NCBI GenBank assembly: GCA_963664605.1
Contig: OY761536.1
Span: forward strand, 2,976,001 to 3,040,000
Source of the DNA: JAHOYW01 sp963664605
Lineage (GTDB): Bacteria; Verrucomicrobiota; Lentisphaeria; Victivallales; Victivallaceae
Length of the DNA: 64,000 nucleotides
Reading direction: 5' to 3'
Made by a program: the position numbers and the translations under genes. Below the pieces are notes generated by a model, which saw only the letters and a list, made by a program, of their open reading frames with translations, did no database searches and was not told the DNA's origin. Each line of letters begins with the position of its first letter. Position 1 is the first letter of the stretch. Positions 21,889-30,510 of this stretch are shown here, one piece after another.

Positions 21889-22296
21889 ATGAAAAAAGAA
21901 AAGTTTATTTTTACTATCGTATTCACATTGTTAAGTGGAATGATTATTGGTTCTATTCTCACTTACCTCCTGGTAACACCAAGCCGTAAAAGATTAAATT
22001 TCGCTAAACATCACGCCGCTAAAGTAGCAAAAGTGATAAAAAAACTGGATCTGAATGAAGAACAGAAAAAACAATATTATAAGATACATGTAAAACATCT
22101 GATCCGCCTGTGTTCAGCAATGAAAAAAAATCAGCCTGCTATAATAAAGGTAATTAATGAAGAAACCGCGGAAATAAACTCCATCCTAACTCCTGAACAA
22201 CAAGAAAAATTCAAAGAGATGAGAATAAAAATGCTGAATAAGTTCAAAGCGAAATTCGCGAATGCTGAACTCTTAAAGAAAGAATTACCAAAATAA
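21889..22296 (+). CDS. CnrX/CpxP-like periplasmic sensor, membrane anchored
   Basis: 135 residues. An N-terminal membrane anchor lies at residues 7-29. An all-helical periplasmic part carries two LTxxQ-like repeats (LDLNEEQKKQYYKIH and ILTPEQQEKFKEMR), the hallmark of the Spy/CpxP/CnrX/ZraP fold. A His-rich stretch (KHHAAK, HVKHLIRLC) could bind metal. With the sigma factor and the small membrane protein upstream (14-bp gap) it resembles the CnrYXH metal-response arrangement. AAAGGAG precedes the start. Confidence 0.62.
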   Translation: MKKEKFIFTIVFTLLSGMIIGSILTYLLVTPSRKRLNFAKHHAAKVAKVIKKLDLNEEQKKQYYKIHVKHLIRLCSAMKKNQPAIIKVINEETAEINSILTPEQQEKFKEMRIKMLNKFKAKFANAELLKKELPK

Positions 22297-22300
22297 AAAT

Positions 22301-23203
22301 ATGATATATAAAGCTACGGAAACGCGTCATCACACACTGCGTGACAAGCGTATTATTGCCTATATTGAATATGGAACCCCGGACGGTTATCCGGTTTTTT
22401 ACGCTCATGGCGGGCCGAGTTCCAGACTGGAATGCGCTATTTTCCATGAAAAAGCCGCGGAGTACGGTTTCCGGATGATTGCAACCGATCGGCCGGGCAT
22501 GGGAGAATCCACCTACCTCCCCAAGCGCAAACTGCTGGATTATCCCAAAGATATTGTTGAAATAGCCGATGCTCTGGGCATTGATAAATTCGGGGTAATG
22601 GGCTGGTCTGGGGGCGGAGCACACACCACCGTCTGCGGTTACGCGATACCAGAACGCCTGAAATTCAATATTTCATTAGCCGGATATACCAGTTTCCACG
22701 AACTGCCTGGCGCTGTTGACTTATTGAAAAACAAGCTCGACCGGAAAGCCATCGCGCTTTCCGCCAAACACCCGCGCCTCTTTACAATGTTCTTCGGCTT
22801 AATGCGCCTGAGCGCAAAATATTTCCCGAAATCCTACTGCAACGCGCTCTTCAAGGAACTTTGCCCGGCGGACAGGGAAATCGCCTATGCCCCGCACTTC
22901 AACGATGTTTTCATCAAGGATCAGCTTGAGGCATTCAAACAGGGAAATAAAGGCGTTGCCACCGATGCCATGGTTCATTATGTTGACTGGGGATTCCATC
23001 TCAAGGATATTCCCTGCAAACTACACGTTTTTCACGGGGACGCTGATTATCTGGTTCCGCTCGAATACGGACAGAATATCGCCAATAAAGTTCCAGATTG
23101 CGAACTGCATATTCTCAAAAATGAAGGACACCTCTTCCCTGTAAAATACCAAGAACTGATCTTCGACACAGCCCGTTCCGAACTGGAGGAAAGAAAAGAA
23201 TAA
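22301..23203 (+). CDS. Alpha/beta-fold hydrolase
   Basis: 300 residues. The oxyanion region is HGGPSS (residues 36-41), the nucleophile elbow is GWSGGG with S103, the probable acid is D247 or D249 in HGDADYLVP, and the catalytic H277 is in NEGHLF. The catalytic triad therefore looks complete. The family includes esterases, haloperoxidase-like enzymes and peptidases; the substrate is unknown. It starts only 4 bp after the CnrX-like gene without a clear Shine-Dalgarno sequence, so it may be translationally coupled to the sigma operon. Confidence 0.8.
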   Translation: MIYKATETRHHTLRDKRIIAYIEYGTPDGYPVFYAHGGPSSRLECAIFHEKAAEYGFRMIATDRPGMGESTYLPKRKLLDYPKDIVEIADALGIDKFGVMGWSGGGAHTTVCGYAIPERLKFNISLAGYTSFHELPGAVDLLKNKLDRKAIALSAKHPRLFTMFFGLMRLSAKYFPKSYCNALFKELCPADREIAYAPHFNDVFIKDQLEAFKQGNKGVATDAMVHYVDWGFHLKDIPCKLHVFHGDADYLVPLEYGQNIANKVPDCELHILKNEGHLFPVKYQELIFDTARSELEERKE

Positions 23204-23607
23204 TATTTATGTCATATGCGACTTTTTATCGCGCTTGCCCTGTTCAAATACCGCCGCATTACACATTTTCTGTAGGGAGAGCGTCCTCTCAGTATTATTT
23301 GCCAACATAAACATAAATGCTTGTTTATAAAATCTTTACAACTTCCCTGCAAGCAAAAGCCTTTAATCGAGCTTTTATCAACGTTACGCTCAAATATGCA
23401 TGGTTTCATATTGTTTTGAAACATCAATGGCAAATATTGGCAAATAAAATTTATCACCAAATCCCTGCCTGTTCAAGGCGTAAATTAACAAAAATTCCAT
23501 AATGCGAATATTTGTGTTATCGTCCTCATCATAAAAAGTTTTTCCCTTTCTTTTTCGGCAATCAGAATTATGATGCCGAAAAACTAAAAAATAAAGAGGA
23601 AAGCGAT
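23204..23607 (+). other. Intergenic region before the integrase
   Basis: About 400 bp with no convincing gene on either strand. It would be the place to look for an attachment site, but I found no tRNA end and no direct repeat matching the far side of the accessory region. Confidence 0.5.
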
Positions 23608-25029
23608 ATGTCAAAAACGAAAGATTCCCGCCGTGCCAATGGTTCCGGACGCGTCTATAAAGCTAATGGAGTTTATTATCTGCAATATCGTCTGGACGGT
23701 AAACGCAAAAGTGTCACGTTGAAAACTCAAGACGGTAATAAGATAAGCAAGCTTCGCGAAGCGGAAAAAGCCGCAAAAAAATATTTGGAACCGTTGCAAA
23801 CCATTAAGGAAATCGAAACAAGGGAAGAATATCTTGAACAGAAAGCGGATCTTCGGAAATTAAAAGCGAAAACGATAATCACCCTGGAATCCGCGATCGA
23901 ACTTGCAATTGAAAAAAATATCGGCAAATTCATTTCCCGGGAATGGACAGAAAGGCTGCGCTCATACTGGAATGATTTCGTAAAATTTATTCATAATAAT
24001 TATGAACTATCCCGGCTTGACGAAGTAGAATATTTTCACGCCGAAGCCTATATCGCCGATCTTTGCAAAAACGGACGGATTATCAAAAATAAAGTAGCCG
24101 CGTTGAGCAACAAAACAATCAATCACCACCTGAGTACATGTAAAAGCGTATTTTCACGCCTGGAAAAGGATTTGGGGTATACATTCAATGATAATCCTTT
24201 TAAAGACATAAAGCCGCTTCCCAAAAAGGAAATTCCACGGGAGATTTTTACAGAGGAAGAATTACGTTTGATATTTGCCGCTCCGCCGCCGTTGATGAAA
24301 GCGATGTTTACCATTGGTATTTGCACGGGGCTGCGTGAAGGCGATGTGGCAACTCTAAAATGGTCCGAGATCAGTAATTGGCATGAAGGTAAAACAACAA
24401 TGCAAGATTTCCTGCACGAGGAAATCATCCGCGTTACCCGTAAGACCGGAGCTAAAGTAATTATCCCAATAGAAATGGAGCTGGCGGAGTGTCTGGCTGA
24501 ACAGGCGGCAAAACGTATTCCCGGTTCGCCATATTCGGAATATGTTATTCCTGAAGCGGCGGAAATATATTTGCAGGAGGCCCGCAATCTGTCAAAACAA
24601 ATCATTCAATATTTATCATCCCTCGGAATTGTTACCAAGGTCAAACGTCCGGGATATTGCCGCAAACAAAGCGTCAAAGATTTCCATAGTCTCCGGCATT
24701 GCTTCTGTTATTACGCCGGGATCAAGGGGGTACCGCTGCCAGTAGTACAGAGTATCGTCGGGCATATTTCCGCCGATATGACTAAACATTATCAGAACCA
24801 CGCCAACCGGGAAGCGAGAATAAAAGGTATCGCCATGATGCGCGGACTTGTTTCCGGTGAAAATTCCGCCTGTAAAAACAGCGTGCAGGGCATGATGCGG
24901 AAGCGCCTGCATGAATTGATCGATACTGCTTCGGATTCATTGATTGTCCAACTGAATCTAACAGTGGACAAACTGTTGGAACAGGAAAAAATAGCGAACA
25001 TCAGCTTACCTAAATTCTTGGGAAACTAA
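23608..25029 (+). CDS. Tyrosine-type site-specific integrase
   Basis: 473 residues from the ATG at 23608, which has AGAGGAAAG just upstream. The frame is open for 32 more codons, but that part is low-complexity. The N-terminus is an arm-binding-like beta domain (SGRVYKANGVYYLQYRLDGK), then a SAM-like core-binding domain (about 90-200), then the catalytic domain. All key residues are seen: R243 (TGLREGD), H360 and R363 (HSLRH), H386 (GHIS) and nucleophile Y395. About 70 residues follow the tyrosine. It is expected to cut and join DNA at a specific att site, and it heads the accessory segment. Confidence 0.92.
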   Translation: MSKTKDSRRANGSGRVYKANGVYYLQYRLDGKRKSVTLKTQDGNKISKLREAEKAAKKYLEPLQTIKEIETREEYLEQKADLRKLKAKTIITLESAIELAIEKNIGKFISREWTERLRSYWNDFVKFIHNNYELSRLDEVEYFHAEAYIADLCKNGRIIKNKVAALSNKTINHHLSTCKSVFSRLEKDLGYTFNDNPFKDIKPLPKKEIPREIFTEEELRLIFAAPPPLMKAMFTIGICTGLREGDVATLKWSEISNWHEGKTTMQDFLHEEIIRVTRKTGAKVIIPIEMELAECLAEQAAKRIPGSPYSEYVIPEAAEIYLQEARNLSKQIIQYLSSLGIVTKVKRPGYCRKQSVKDFHSLRHCFCYYAGIKGVPLPVVQSIVGHISADMTKHYQNHANREARIKGIAMMRGLVSGENSACKNSVQGMMRKRLHELIDTASDSLIVQLNLTVDKLLEQEKIANISLPKFLGN

Positions 25030-25042
25030 AACAGGCACGCAA

Positions 25043-25062
25043 GAAAGTGTTAAAATAATGTT
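25043..25062 (+). repeat. 20-bp direct repeat, left copy
   Basis: GAAAGTGTTAAAATAATGTT, identical to 25967-25986. The two copies bracket the gene at 25152-25928, 924 bp apart. Both are preceded by GCAC a few bases away. Confidence 0.85.
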
Positions 25063-25151
25063 ATTTACCACACTACAAATAGTTTTTTTCTTGATTTTTA
25101 ATGTAGTACAGGCAGGTTTCATCCCTTAATTAAATACAGGAAAAACTATAA

Positions 25152-25928
25152 ATGAATGAACTATATGATAAATTATTGGAAATTAGGAAAAGCCCCACAG
25201 GTCTCCTTGGCCTCAGCGAGACAAAACTATTTCAGCTCGATCAACGACAAAATCTTACATTTCAGGAACGCTTGGAGCCGGTCTGTTGTCGCCTGGCTGA
25301 TCGCTATCGACTCGAAGTGTTGAATTTCAATGACGAGCAATTGATTTGTAATTATCAAAGTGCGGTATTGCGGGCAGTAGTGAAAGCTTTCGAGCGTTTG
25401 AGATTTGAATCCTGTAAATCCATTGATATTTTTGCTCTCTGCAATCTAACCACAATCGCGGCAGTTAAAGCAATTCCAAGTCCCAGCCAAGAGACTTCTG
25501 GAAAACTTAGAGAGATTTATTCTCTGATTCAAACGATTTTGAAAATCGGCAAACTGCCTGAAGCTACCGGCATGATTCGTTTTCATGAATTGGTAATGAA
25601 TAAAATCATCCAACAGGCAGAAAAAAATCCTGGATATCCAGTTGTCGAATGCGCGTTAAAGCATCTGCGACTGCATAGAGAACGTCACCGGTCGATGAAT
25701 ACAAAAAGCATTCTTTGGGGCAAAGAATTTGATGGATATTTGCAAAAGTATCTGAAACAAAAGTTCCGGGAGAAAACAGCAAAGACTTATGCCCGGCGGG
25801 ATTTTATTTCCGCACATCCTTTACCAAAAACCCCGGACGAAATCCTTGATTGCGGTATATTACCCGGACACAGTACGGCGGCCTTGCGACGTTACCACAG
25901 AGCCTACCTTGACTCTATCAAAAAATAG
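25152..25928 (+). CDS. Unknown protein A with C-terminal domain shared with the protein at 26514
   Basis: 258 residues, no signal or membrane segment, family not recognised. The last 78 residues (from about 181) align with the C-terminus of the gene at 26514-27347: a W-G-K/R-E-F/Y-D core (W189), then TAKTYARRDF, AHPLPKTPDE, and a final basic helix STAALRRYHRAYL. The basic, helical end suggests DNA binding, but this is an inference. The N-terminal 170 residues are not obviously related between the two. It lies between an integrase and an excisionase-like gene and is bracketed by 20-bp direct repeats, so it probably belongs to the mobile module. Confidence 0.6.
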   Translation: MNELYDKLLEIRKSPTGLLGLSETKLFQLDQRQNLTFQERLEPVCCRLADRYRLEVLNFNDEQLICNYQSAVLRAVVKAFERLRFESCKSIDIFALCNLTTIAAVKAIPSPSQETSGKLREIYSLIQTILKIGKLPEATGMIRFHELVMNKIIQQAEKNPGYPVVECALKHLRLHRERHRSMNTKSILWGKEFDGYLQKYLKQKFREKTAKTYARRDFISAHPLPKTPDEILDCGILPGHSTAALRRYHRAYLDSIKK

Positions 25929-25966
25929 GAAAATAACGACATCTTTTCGTTCCTGATTGTCGCACT

Positions 25967-25986
25967 GAAAGTGTTAAAATAATGTT
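25967..25986 (+). repeat. 20-bp direct repeat, right copy
   Basis: Identical to 25043-25062, 38 bp after the stop of protein A. Confidence 0.85.
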
Positions 25987-26014
25987 CCCTTAACACCTTT
26001 GACTTTAAATATCC

Positions 26015-26043
26015 TTGTTACAGATGGTATTGCATAGTATAAT
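26015..26043 (+). promoter_or_regulatory. Promoter of the HTH gene
   Basis: TTGTTA (26015-26020), 17-bp spacer, TATAAT (26038-26043), 31 bp before the ATG at 26074. Confidence 0.65.
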
Positions 26044-26073
26044 GAAATTCTTAACCATTAACAAGGAAACATT

Positions 26074-26382
26074 ATGCTAAAAGAAGAAACAGTCAAAACA
26101 TTAGTAAAATTCGCTGCTCCACTGGTCGAATGCGGCGTTATTTCAGACGAAGAACTCAACTATCTTAAGAACATCAATCAGCAAATACGACAAACTGTCG
26201 ATATTCCGGCCTTGCTGACCTTGCAGGAAACAGCAAGAATCCTTAAAGTTACGGTAAAATCGGTCTATGACCATATTAACAAGGGAGAACTGGAACTGGT
26301 CAAACTCGGGCATCGGACTTCAAGGATTACGGTGCAGAGCCTCAATGATTTTATTCAGGCCGGCAGACGACACTCAAACTAG
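26074..26382 (+). CDS. Helix-turn-helix, excisionase-family DNA-binding protein
   Basis: 102 residues. The second half (about 45-98) is a MerR-like winged helix of the excise/HTH_17 type: TLQETARILKVTVKSVYDHI, NKGELELVKLGHRTSRIT, SLNDFIQAG. Such proteins act as recombination directionality factors or as regulators of mobile elements. The N-terminal 44 residues are helical with no family match I recognise. AAGGAAA precedes the ATG, and the gene has its own good promoter. It sits between two genes encoding the shared unknown domain. Confidence 0.8.
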   Translation: MLKEETVKTLVKFAAPLVECGVISDEELNYLKNINQQIRQTVDIPALLTLQETARILKVTVKSVYDHINKGELELVKLGHRTSRITVQSLNDFIQAGRRHSN

Positions 26383-26513
26383 CTATAAACGTGCTTATGT
26401 TTTTGTATCTTTTATTGTTTCTCCTATAAAAATATTTATTTTTAGTAAAAAATAATTGATAATCATAAAAAATACGATATTGTATAACATCTAATTTAAA
26501 CAATAAGAATACA

Positions 26514-27347
26514 ATGAAAAAAGCAAGATACTGGTCTGAATTATTATATATTGCGCGGAAGCAAACGCTTGTATTGCATCACCGGCAGGCATTTTGCCTT
26601 TTTCCGGATGAGGAAGATATTTCTTTGTTCATCAGGCTCGCTACTGCCGGACGCAATTTCATTACTTATCAGGTCCAGCTTATCGTAGAATCATATTATT
26701 CGCCTGAAATGAATCTGCCGAAAGATATTGCCGCTTATCTTAAAAATTTTGCAGATTTGCTCAGAAAAGGAGAGAATCCACGGCTATTCCTTGTGAATAA
26801 CACTGTGCTTTCGCAAGCAGAAGCAAAAAAAGTCCTTGAAGTAATAAAACAGCTTCCTGAAGCGCCGGATACACTTTCCGAAAAAATACGCATTGTGCAT
26901 GCGATGACTCTCCGGCTTCTCAAGCTTCTGGATTACTCTGATGAACAAGCGACAATACAACTGTATTGTATCGCTGCGAGCTGGATGAAACTTCTCGAAT
27001 CAACTAAATTACAGCTTTTCAATGTTCAAAAACCTTTTGAATACGCTGGAATGCATTTAAAACAACATCGCCGCAGAGTTGACCGGCATACAGATCGAAG
27101 CATCAAATGGGGACGTGAATATGATTCATATTACCGTAAATACTTGTCTGCTGGATTGTGCGACCAGACAGCGCGTTCCAAGGCTCGTAAAGACTTTAGC
27201 GAAGCTCATCCGGCGCCGGTAACTGATGAGGAATTACTGTGTGCTTATGCGACACCAGGAATATCAAGGCAATCCCTGCACAAATATCATCAGACATTTC
27301 TTCAATTTCAGGCAAAAAATAACAAGACAAACTGGAGCTCAGCATGA
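26514..27347 (+). CDS. Unknown protein B, paralogous C-terminal domain to protein A
   Basis: 277 residues, helical, no membrane segments, not recognised. From residue 192 it matches protein A (25152): SIKWGREYDSYYRKYL, TARSKARKDF, AHPAPVTDEEL, SRQSLHKYHQTFL. The gene overlaps the downstream integrase-like gene by 4 bp (ATGA), implying translational coupling and a working partnership. One possibility is that B supplies the core-binding half of a split recombinase, because B plus the next protein together have the length of one integrase (485 against 473 residues). This is inference only. Confidence 0.6.
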   Translation: MKKARYWSELLYIARKQTLVLHHRQAFCLFPDEEDISLFIRLATAGRNFITYQVQLIVESYYSPEMNLPKDIAAYLKNFADLLRKGENPRLFLVNNTVLSQAEAKKVLEVIKQLPEAPDTLSEKIRIVHAMTLRLLKLLDYSDEQATIQLYCIAASWMKLLESTKLQLFNVQKPFEYAGMHLKQHRRRVDRHTDRSIKWGREYDSYYRKYLSAGLCDQTARSKARKDFSEAHPAPVTDEELLCAYATPGISRQSLHKYHQTFLQFQAKNNKTNWSSA

Positions 27348-27970
27348 AAAAATTTATAAGACCAATAAAAAATATGAAAGACTTGTTACTTTGGGAAGAG
27401 ATGGTAAAAGAGATAGCTCCGCTTCCGGTGTACGCTTTTTTTGTAGTGGGTCTGGATACTGGAGTCAGTCCGCTGTTTCTTTTGAACCTGAAATGGACAG
27501 ATGTCAAACAGCAGAAAATAGGCTCGGAAATAAAAAAAGTCGAGCCTTATTTTGAACTTGACTGTGAGTTAGCCGGAGAAACCCGCAAGATATTTTTCAG
27601 TGACAAAAGTCTGAAAATTCTAAACCAGCTTCGGGAAGAATATCCGGAAGATGTTTATGTATTTCAAAGTCACGCTGTCAATATCAAGAAAAAGGTTCAA
27701 CCGGTTAATATGTACTCTATCGGGAATATATTCAAAGATGCGGCCAGAAAAGCAAAGATTAAAGGAGCTGATGATGTTTCCGCCGTTACTTTGCGTAAGA
27801 CTTTCGGTTATAATCATCTTATAAATGACTCATGGTCAATTCATCAATTAACCAGGTATTTCGATCATAAATATACCGGAATTACCAAGCGATACCTTGA
27901 TTTGACAGACGAAAAAATAAACACGAAACAACTGCCGCGAAGACGAAAAAATAAGCGTCAGGAAAAATGA
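27344..27970 (+). CDS. Integrase-like catalytic domain protein lacking key residues
   Basis: 208 residues, about the size of an isolated tyrosine-recombinase catalytic domain. Box I reads VGLDTGVSPLFLLNLKW: the fold-defining TG...NLKW is kept, but the catalytic arginine is replaced by serine. Box II reads VTLRKTFGYNHL, keeping the arginine but with Val in place of the catalytic His. The later His (FDHKYTG) and the tyrosine (KRYLDL) are present. It is therefore probably inactive as a strand-cutting enzyme on its own, or strongly diverged. The basic tail (RRRKNKRQEK) would favour DNA binding. Translationally coupled to protein B. Confidence 0.65.
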   Translation: MKKFIRPIKNMKDLLLWEEMVKEIAPLPVYAFFVVGLDTGVSPLFLLNLKWTDVKQQKIGSEIKKVEPYFELDCELAGETRKIFFSDKSLKILNQLREEYPEDVYVFQSHAVNIKKKVQPVNMYSIGNIFKDAARKAKIKGADDVSAVTLRKTFGYNHLINDSWSIHQLTRYFDHKYTGITKRYLDLTDEKINTKQLPRRRKNKRQEK

Positions 27971-28243
27971 TTTTACTGAATTTTTATCATTTCAAAAACG
28001 TGTTTTTACCGCGAGCTTTCAGCCGGTCGGCATACAAAATCTGAACTCAAAATATTCCAAAAAGTCAGGATCAAGGAGCGAATAGTTAGTAGGAAAGTTA
28101 GTTCTTAAATTAGATATTTATTGCAATACTTGATATAATTTTGTGTAGGAAAAATCAAAATATTTATGATTTACCTCTTGATTTTTATATTAAGGATATT
28201 ATATTGTCTTTAGTTTGATTTAAATAACAATAAAGGATAATAT
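27971..28243 (+). other. Intergenic region between integrase-like gene and hipBA
   Basis: 272 bp, AT-rich, no gene seen. It contains the 15-mer CGCGAGCTTTCAGCC (28010-28024), which recurs at 47033-47047 beside the other mobile region. Confidence 0.4.
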
Positions 28244-28552
28244 ATGAACAATGATATTAACGTGTATTTGCCTTCAGAGTTAAAGCTTGAAGTAGCTGAA
28301 AGAGCAAAAACATTGAGGCTGCAGAAAAAATTAAAAAGAACGACCTTGGCAGAAATGTCCGGCGTTTCGGCATCCAGTATAAAAAGGTTTGAAACGACAG
28401 GGCAGGTTTCTTTTACAAGCCTTTTGCAAATAGCCAATGCATTAGGTGTGCTTGACGACTTCAGTTCTTTATTTAAAATAGAAAAACCGATGACTTTAGC
28501 TGAACTTGAAAAACTTGAAAATACTCCAACTCCACTGCGTGGTAGAATATGA
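28244..28552 (+). CDS. hipB: XRE-family antitoxin HipB-like
   Basis: 102 residues with an HTH_3/XRE domain at about 22-75 (KLKRTTLAEMSGVSASSIKRFE, then SFTSLLQIANALGVLDDF). It overlaps the HipA-like gene by 4 bp (ATGA), the usual antitoxin-first arrangement. It is expected to bind the operon promoter and neutralise HipA. AAAGGA lies upstream of the ATG. Confidence 0.85.
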   Translation: MNNDINVYLPSELKLEVAERAKTLRLQKKLKRTTLAEMSGVSASSIKRFETTGQVSFTSLLQIANALGVLDDFSSLFKIEKPMTLAELEKLENTPTPLRGRI

Positions 28553-29775
28553 GAAAGCTTAATGTATACCTGAAATATATTCCGACTGAACCAATCATGG
28601 TTGGAACCTTAGTTGAAACAAATGATAAAAAATTTCTCTTTGAGTATGATAGTAAATACCTTGAGTCAGGATATAATATATCGCCTTTTAAATTGAGTTT
28701 CACAGGAGGTTTGCAGGAAAATAAGGATAACTATCCCCGAGAGAGTTTTGGTGTCTTTAGTGACTCACTTCCTGATGGCTGGGGCGTACTGTTGATGGAT
28801 AGATTTTTCAGAAAAACCAACCGTAATCTTCGAAATATCTCAATTATTGACCGTCTTGCCTATATTGGCAACCGTGGAATGGGAGCTTTGGCGTATGAGC
28901 CTGCTGAAAATATTAGTCATTCAGATAGTGATTTACTTGGTCTGCATGAATTATCTGAGAATTCTATGGAGATTCTTCAGGGGAAGCCTTGTGAAGTCTT
29001 ACCTGCCATGGCTGGTGCCGGAGGTTCTCCCGGTGGAGCACGTCCTAAAATCCTAGCTGGTTTTGACGGAAAAACGTTAATCTCGGGAGAATGTGAATTA
29101 CCGGATAACTTTGATCATTGGATTATTAAATTCAGGTCGGAAAATGATTTCAAAGATGCGGGAAAGATAGAGTATGCTTATGCTCAAATGGCGAAAGATG
29201 CCGGTCTTAATATTTCAGACTTCCGTTTGTTTGAAGATAGTCATGGAAACTCATATTTCGGCACAAAAAGATTTGATCGAATCAATGGGAAAAACAAACG
29301 TCTTCATGCTCACACACTCAGCAACTTGATTCATGCTGACTTCAGAATTCCTTCGCTGGATTATGAAATTCTATTAAAGGTGTGTTCCAGATTGACCGGG
29401 AATTATTCTGACGTCAAAATGTGCTTCAAGCTGATGATTTTTAATATCCTCGCTCACAATCGGGATGATCATGGAAAAAACTTCTCATTTCTGATGGACA
29501 ACACAGGGAGCTGGTCTTTTGCTCCTGTTTATGATTTAATATTTTCTTATGGCCCTGGAGGCGAACATTCATGTACAATCGCAGGAGAAGGTAAAAATCC
29601 GACAATAAAAGATATAATGAAACTAGCTAAATTAGCAGATATTTCCCAAAAAGACGTGGACGATATTGTCAATGATGTTCAATGTTCTTTAGGCAATTGG
29701 GAAAGCTTAGCTTCAAGCTTAAATATTCGTAAAGCGGATATAGCGCAGATAAGCAAATCTCTAAATCCGTGCTAA
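28549..29775 (+). CDS. hipA: HipA-like serine/threonine kinase toxin
   Basis: 408 residues, HipA length. It has an N-terminal couple_hipA domain (LKLSFTGGL, SFGVFSDSLPDGWG), the phosphate-binding loop AGGSPGGARPKIL near residue 160, the catalytic loop NILAHNRDDHGKNFSFL, and the metal site FAPVYDLIFSYGP. In E. coli, HipA phosphorylates glutamyl-tRNA synthetase and stops growth; the target here is not known. All core kinase motifs appear intact. Together with the upstream HTH gene it forms a type II toxin-antitoxin module at the end of the accessory segment. Confidence 0.9.
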   Translation: MRKLNVYLKYIPTEPIMVGTLVETNDKKFLFEYDSKYLESGYNISPFKLSFTGGLQENKDNYPRESFGVFSDSLPDGWGVLLMDRFFRKTNRNLRNISIIDRLAYIGNRGMGALAYEPAENISHSDSDLLGLHELSENSMEILQGKPCEVLPAMAGAGGSPGGARPKILAGFDGKTLISGECELPDNFDHWIIKFRSENDFKDAGKIEYAYAQMAKDAGLNISDFRLFEDSHGNSYFGTKRFDRINGKNKRLHAHTLSNLIHADFRIPSLDYEILLKVCSRLTGNYSDVKMCFKLMIFNILAHNRDDHGKNFSFLMDNTGSWSFAPVYDLIFSYGPGGEHSCTIAGEGKNPTIKDIMKLAKLADISQKDVDDIVNDVQCSLGNWESLASSLNIRKADIAQISKSLNPC

Positions 29776-29790
29776 ATCTTTCTTTTTAAT

Positions 29791-30510
29791 TCATTTATCG
29801 TGAGAATTGATGTCACTCTGACCATAATAGGCATTTTTACCATGTTTACGTTCATAATGTTTAAGAATCAAGGAATCTTTCAGGCGTGTAGTATTTTGAT
29901 TTATTTGTTCAGTAATAAATGCAATTCTTGATAGCTCTTCTAGGATTTTTGCATTGTAAACTGCTTTGGTAGTTGTTTCGCCCCATGTAAAAGGTCCATG
30001 TCCTGCAACCAATGCCATTTGGACTTCTGCTGGATTCATATTCTCTTTTTCAAAGTGACTAACAATCTGAAGACCAGTTTCAGTTTCATAATCATTTTTA
30101 ATCCGCTCTTCTGCCATTATGTCAGTACAGGGGATATCACATGCCAGGTGGTCAGCATGGGTAGTCCCATAAATTGGCACATCACGTTGAGCCTGTGCCC
30201 AAGCCGTTGCATAAGTCGAATGAGTATGAACAATTCCTGCTGCTTTTGTGAAATTACGGTAAAGTACAGCATGAGTGTTGGTATCGCTTGACGGGCGAAA
30301 TTTCCCATCAACTACATGACCATCAAAATCGACAATCACTGAATCATTCCAATTTAATGTCTCGTAATCTATCCCGGATGGTTTGATTGCAAATACTCCT
30401 CGTTTTCGATCAACACAACTAACATTGCCAAAGGTATAAATTACCAAGCCAAGTTTCGGCAATTCTAAGTTTGCTTCAAAACATTGTTTTTTAAGTTCAT
30501 TATAACTCAT
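29791..30510 (-). CDS. araD: L-ribulose-5-phosphate 4-epimerase
   Basis: 239 residues, class II aldolase/epimerase. The zinc and catalytic residues line up number for number with E. coli AraD: D76 (SSDTNTH), H95 and H97 (HTHSTYATAW), D120, H171 (AGHGPFTWG) and Y229 (NAYYGQ). The enzyme interconverts L-ribulose 5-phosphate and D-xylulose 5-phosphate. UlaF and SgbE share the same residues, so substrate origin must come from context. It is the last gene of a seven-gene minus-strand operon and overlaps the amidohydrolase stop by 4 bp. Confidence 0.9.
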   Translation of the reverse strand: MSYNELKKQCFEANLELPKLGLVIYTFGNVSCVDRKRGVFAIKPSGIDYETLNWNDSVIVDFDGHVVDGKFRPSSDTNTHAVLYRNFTKAAGIVHTHSTYATAWAQAQRDVPIYGTTHADHLACDIPCTDIMAEERIKNDYETETGLQIVSHFEKENMNPAEVQMALVAGHGPFTWGETTTKAVYNAKILEELSRIAFITEQINQNTTRLKDSLILKHYERKHGKNAYYGQSDINSHDK

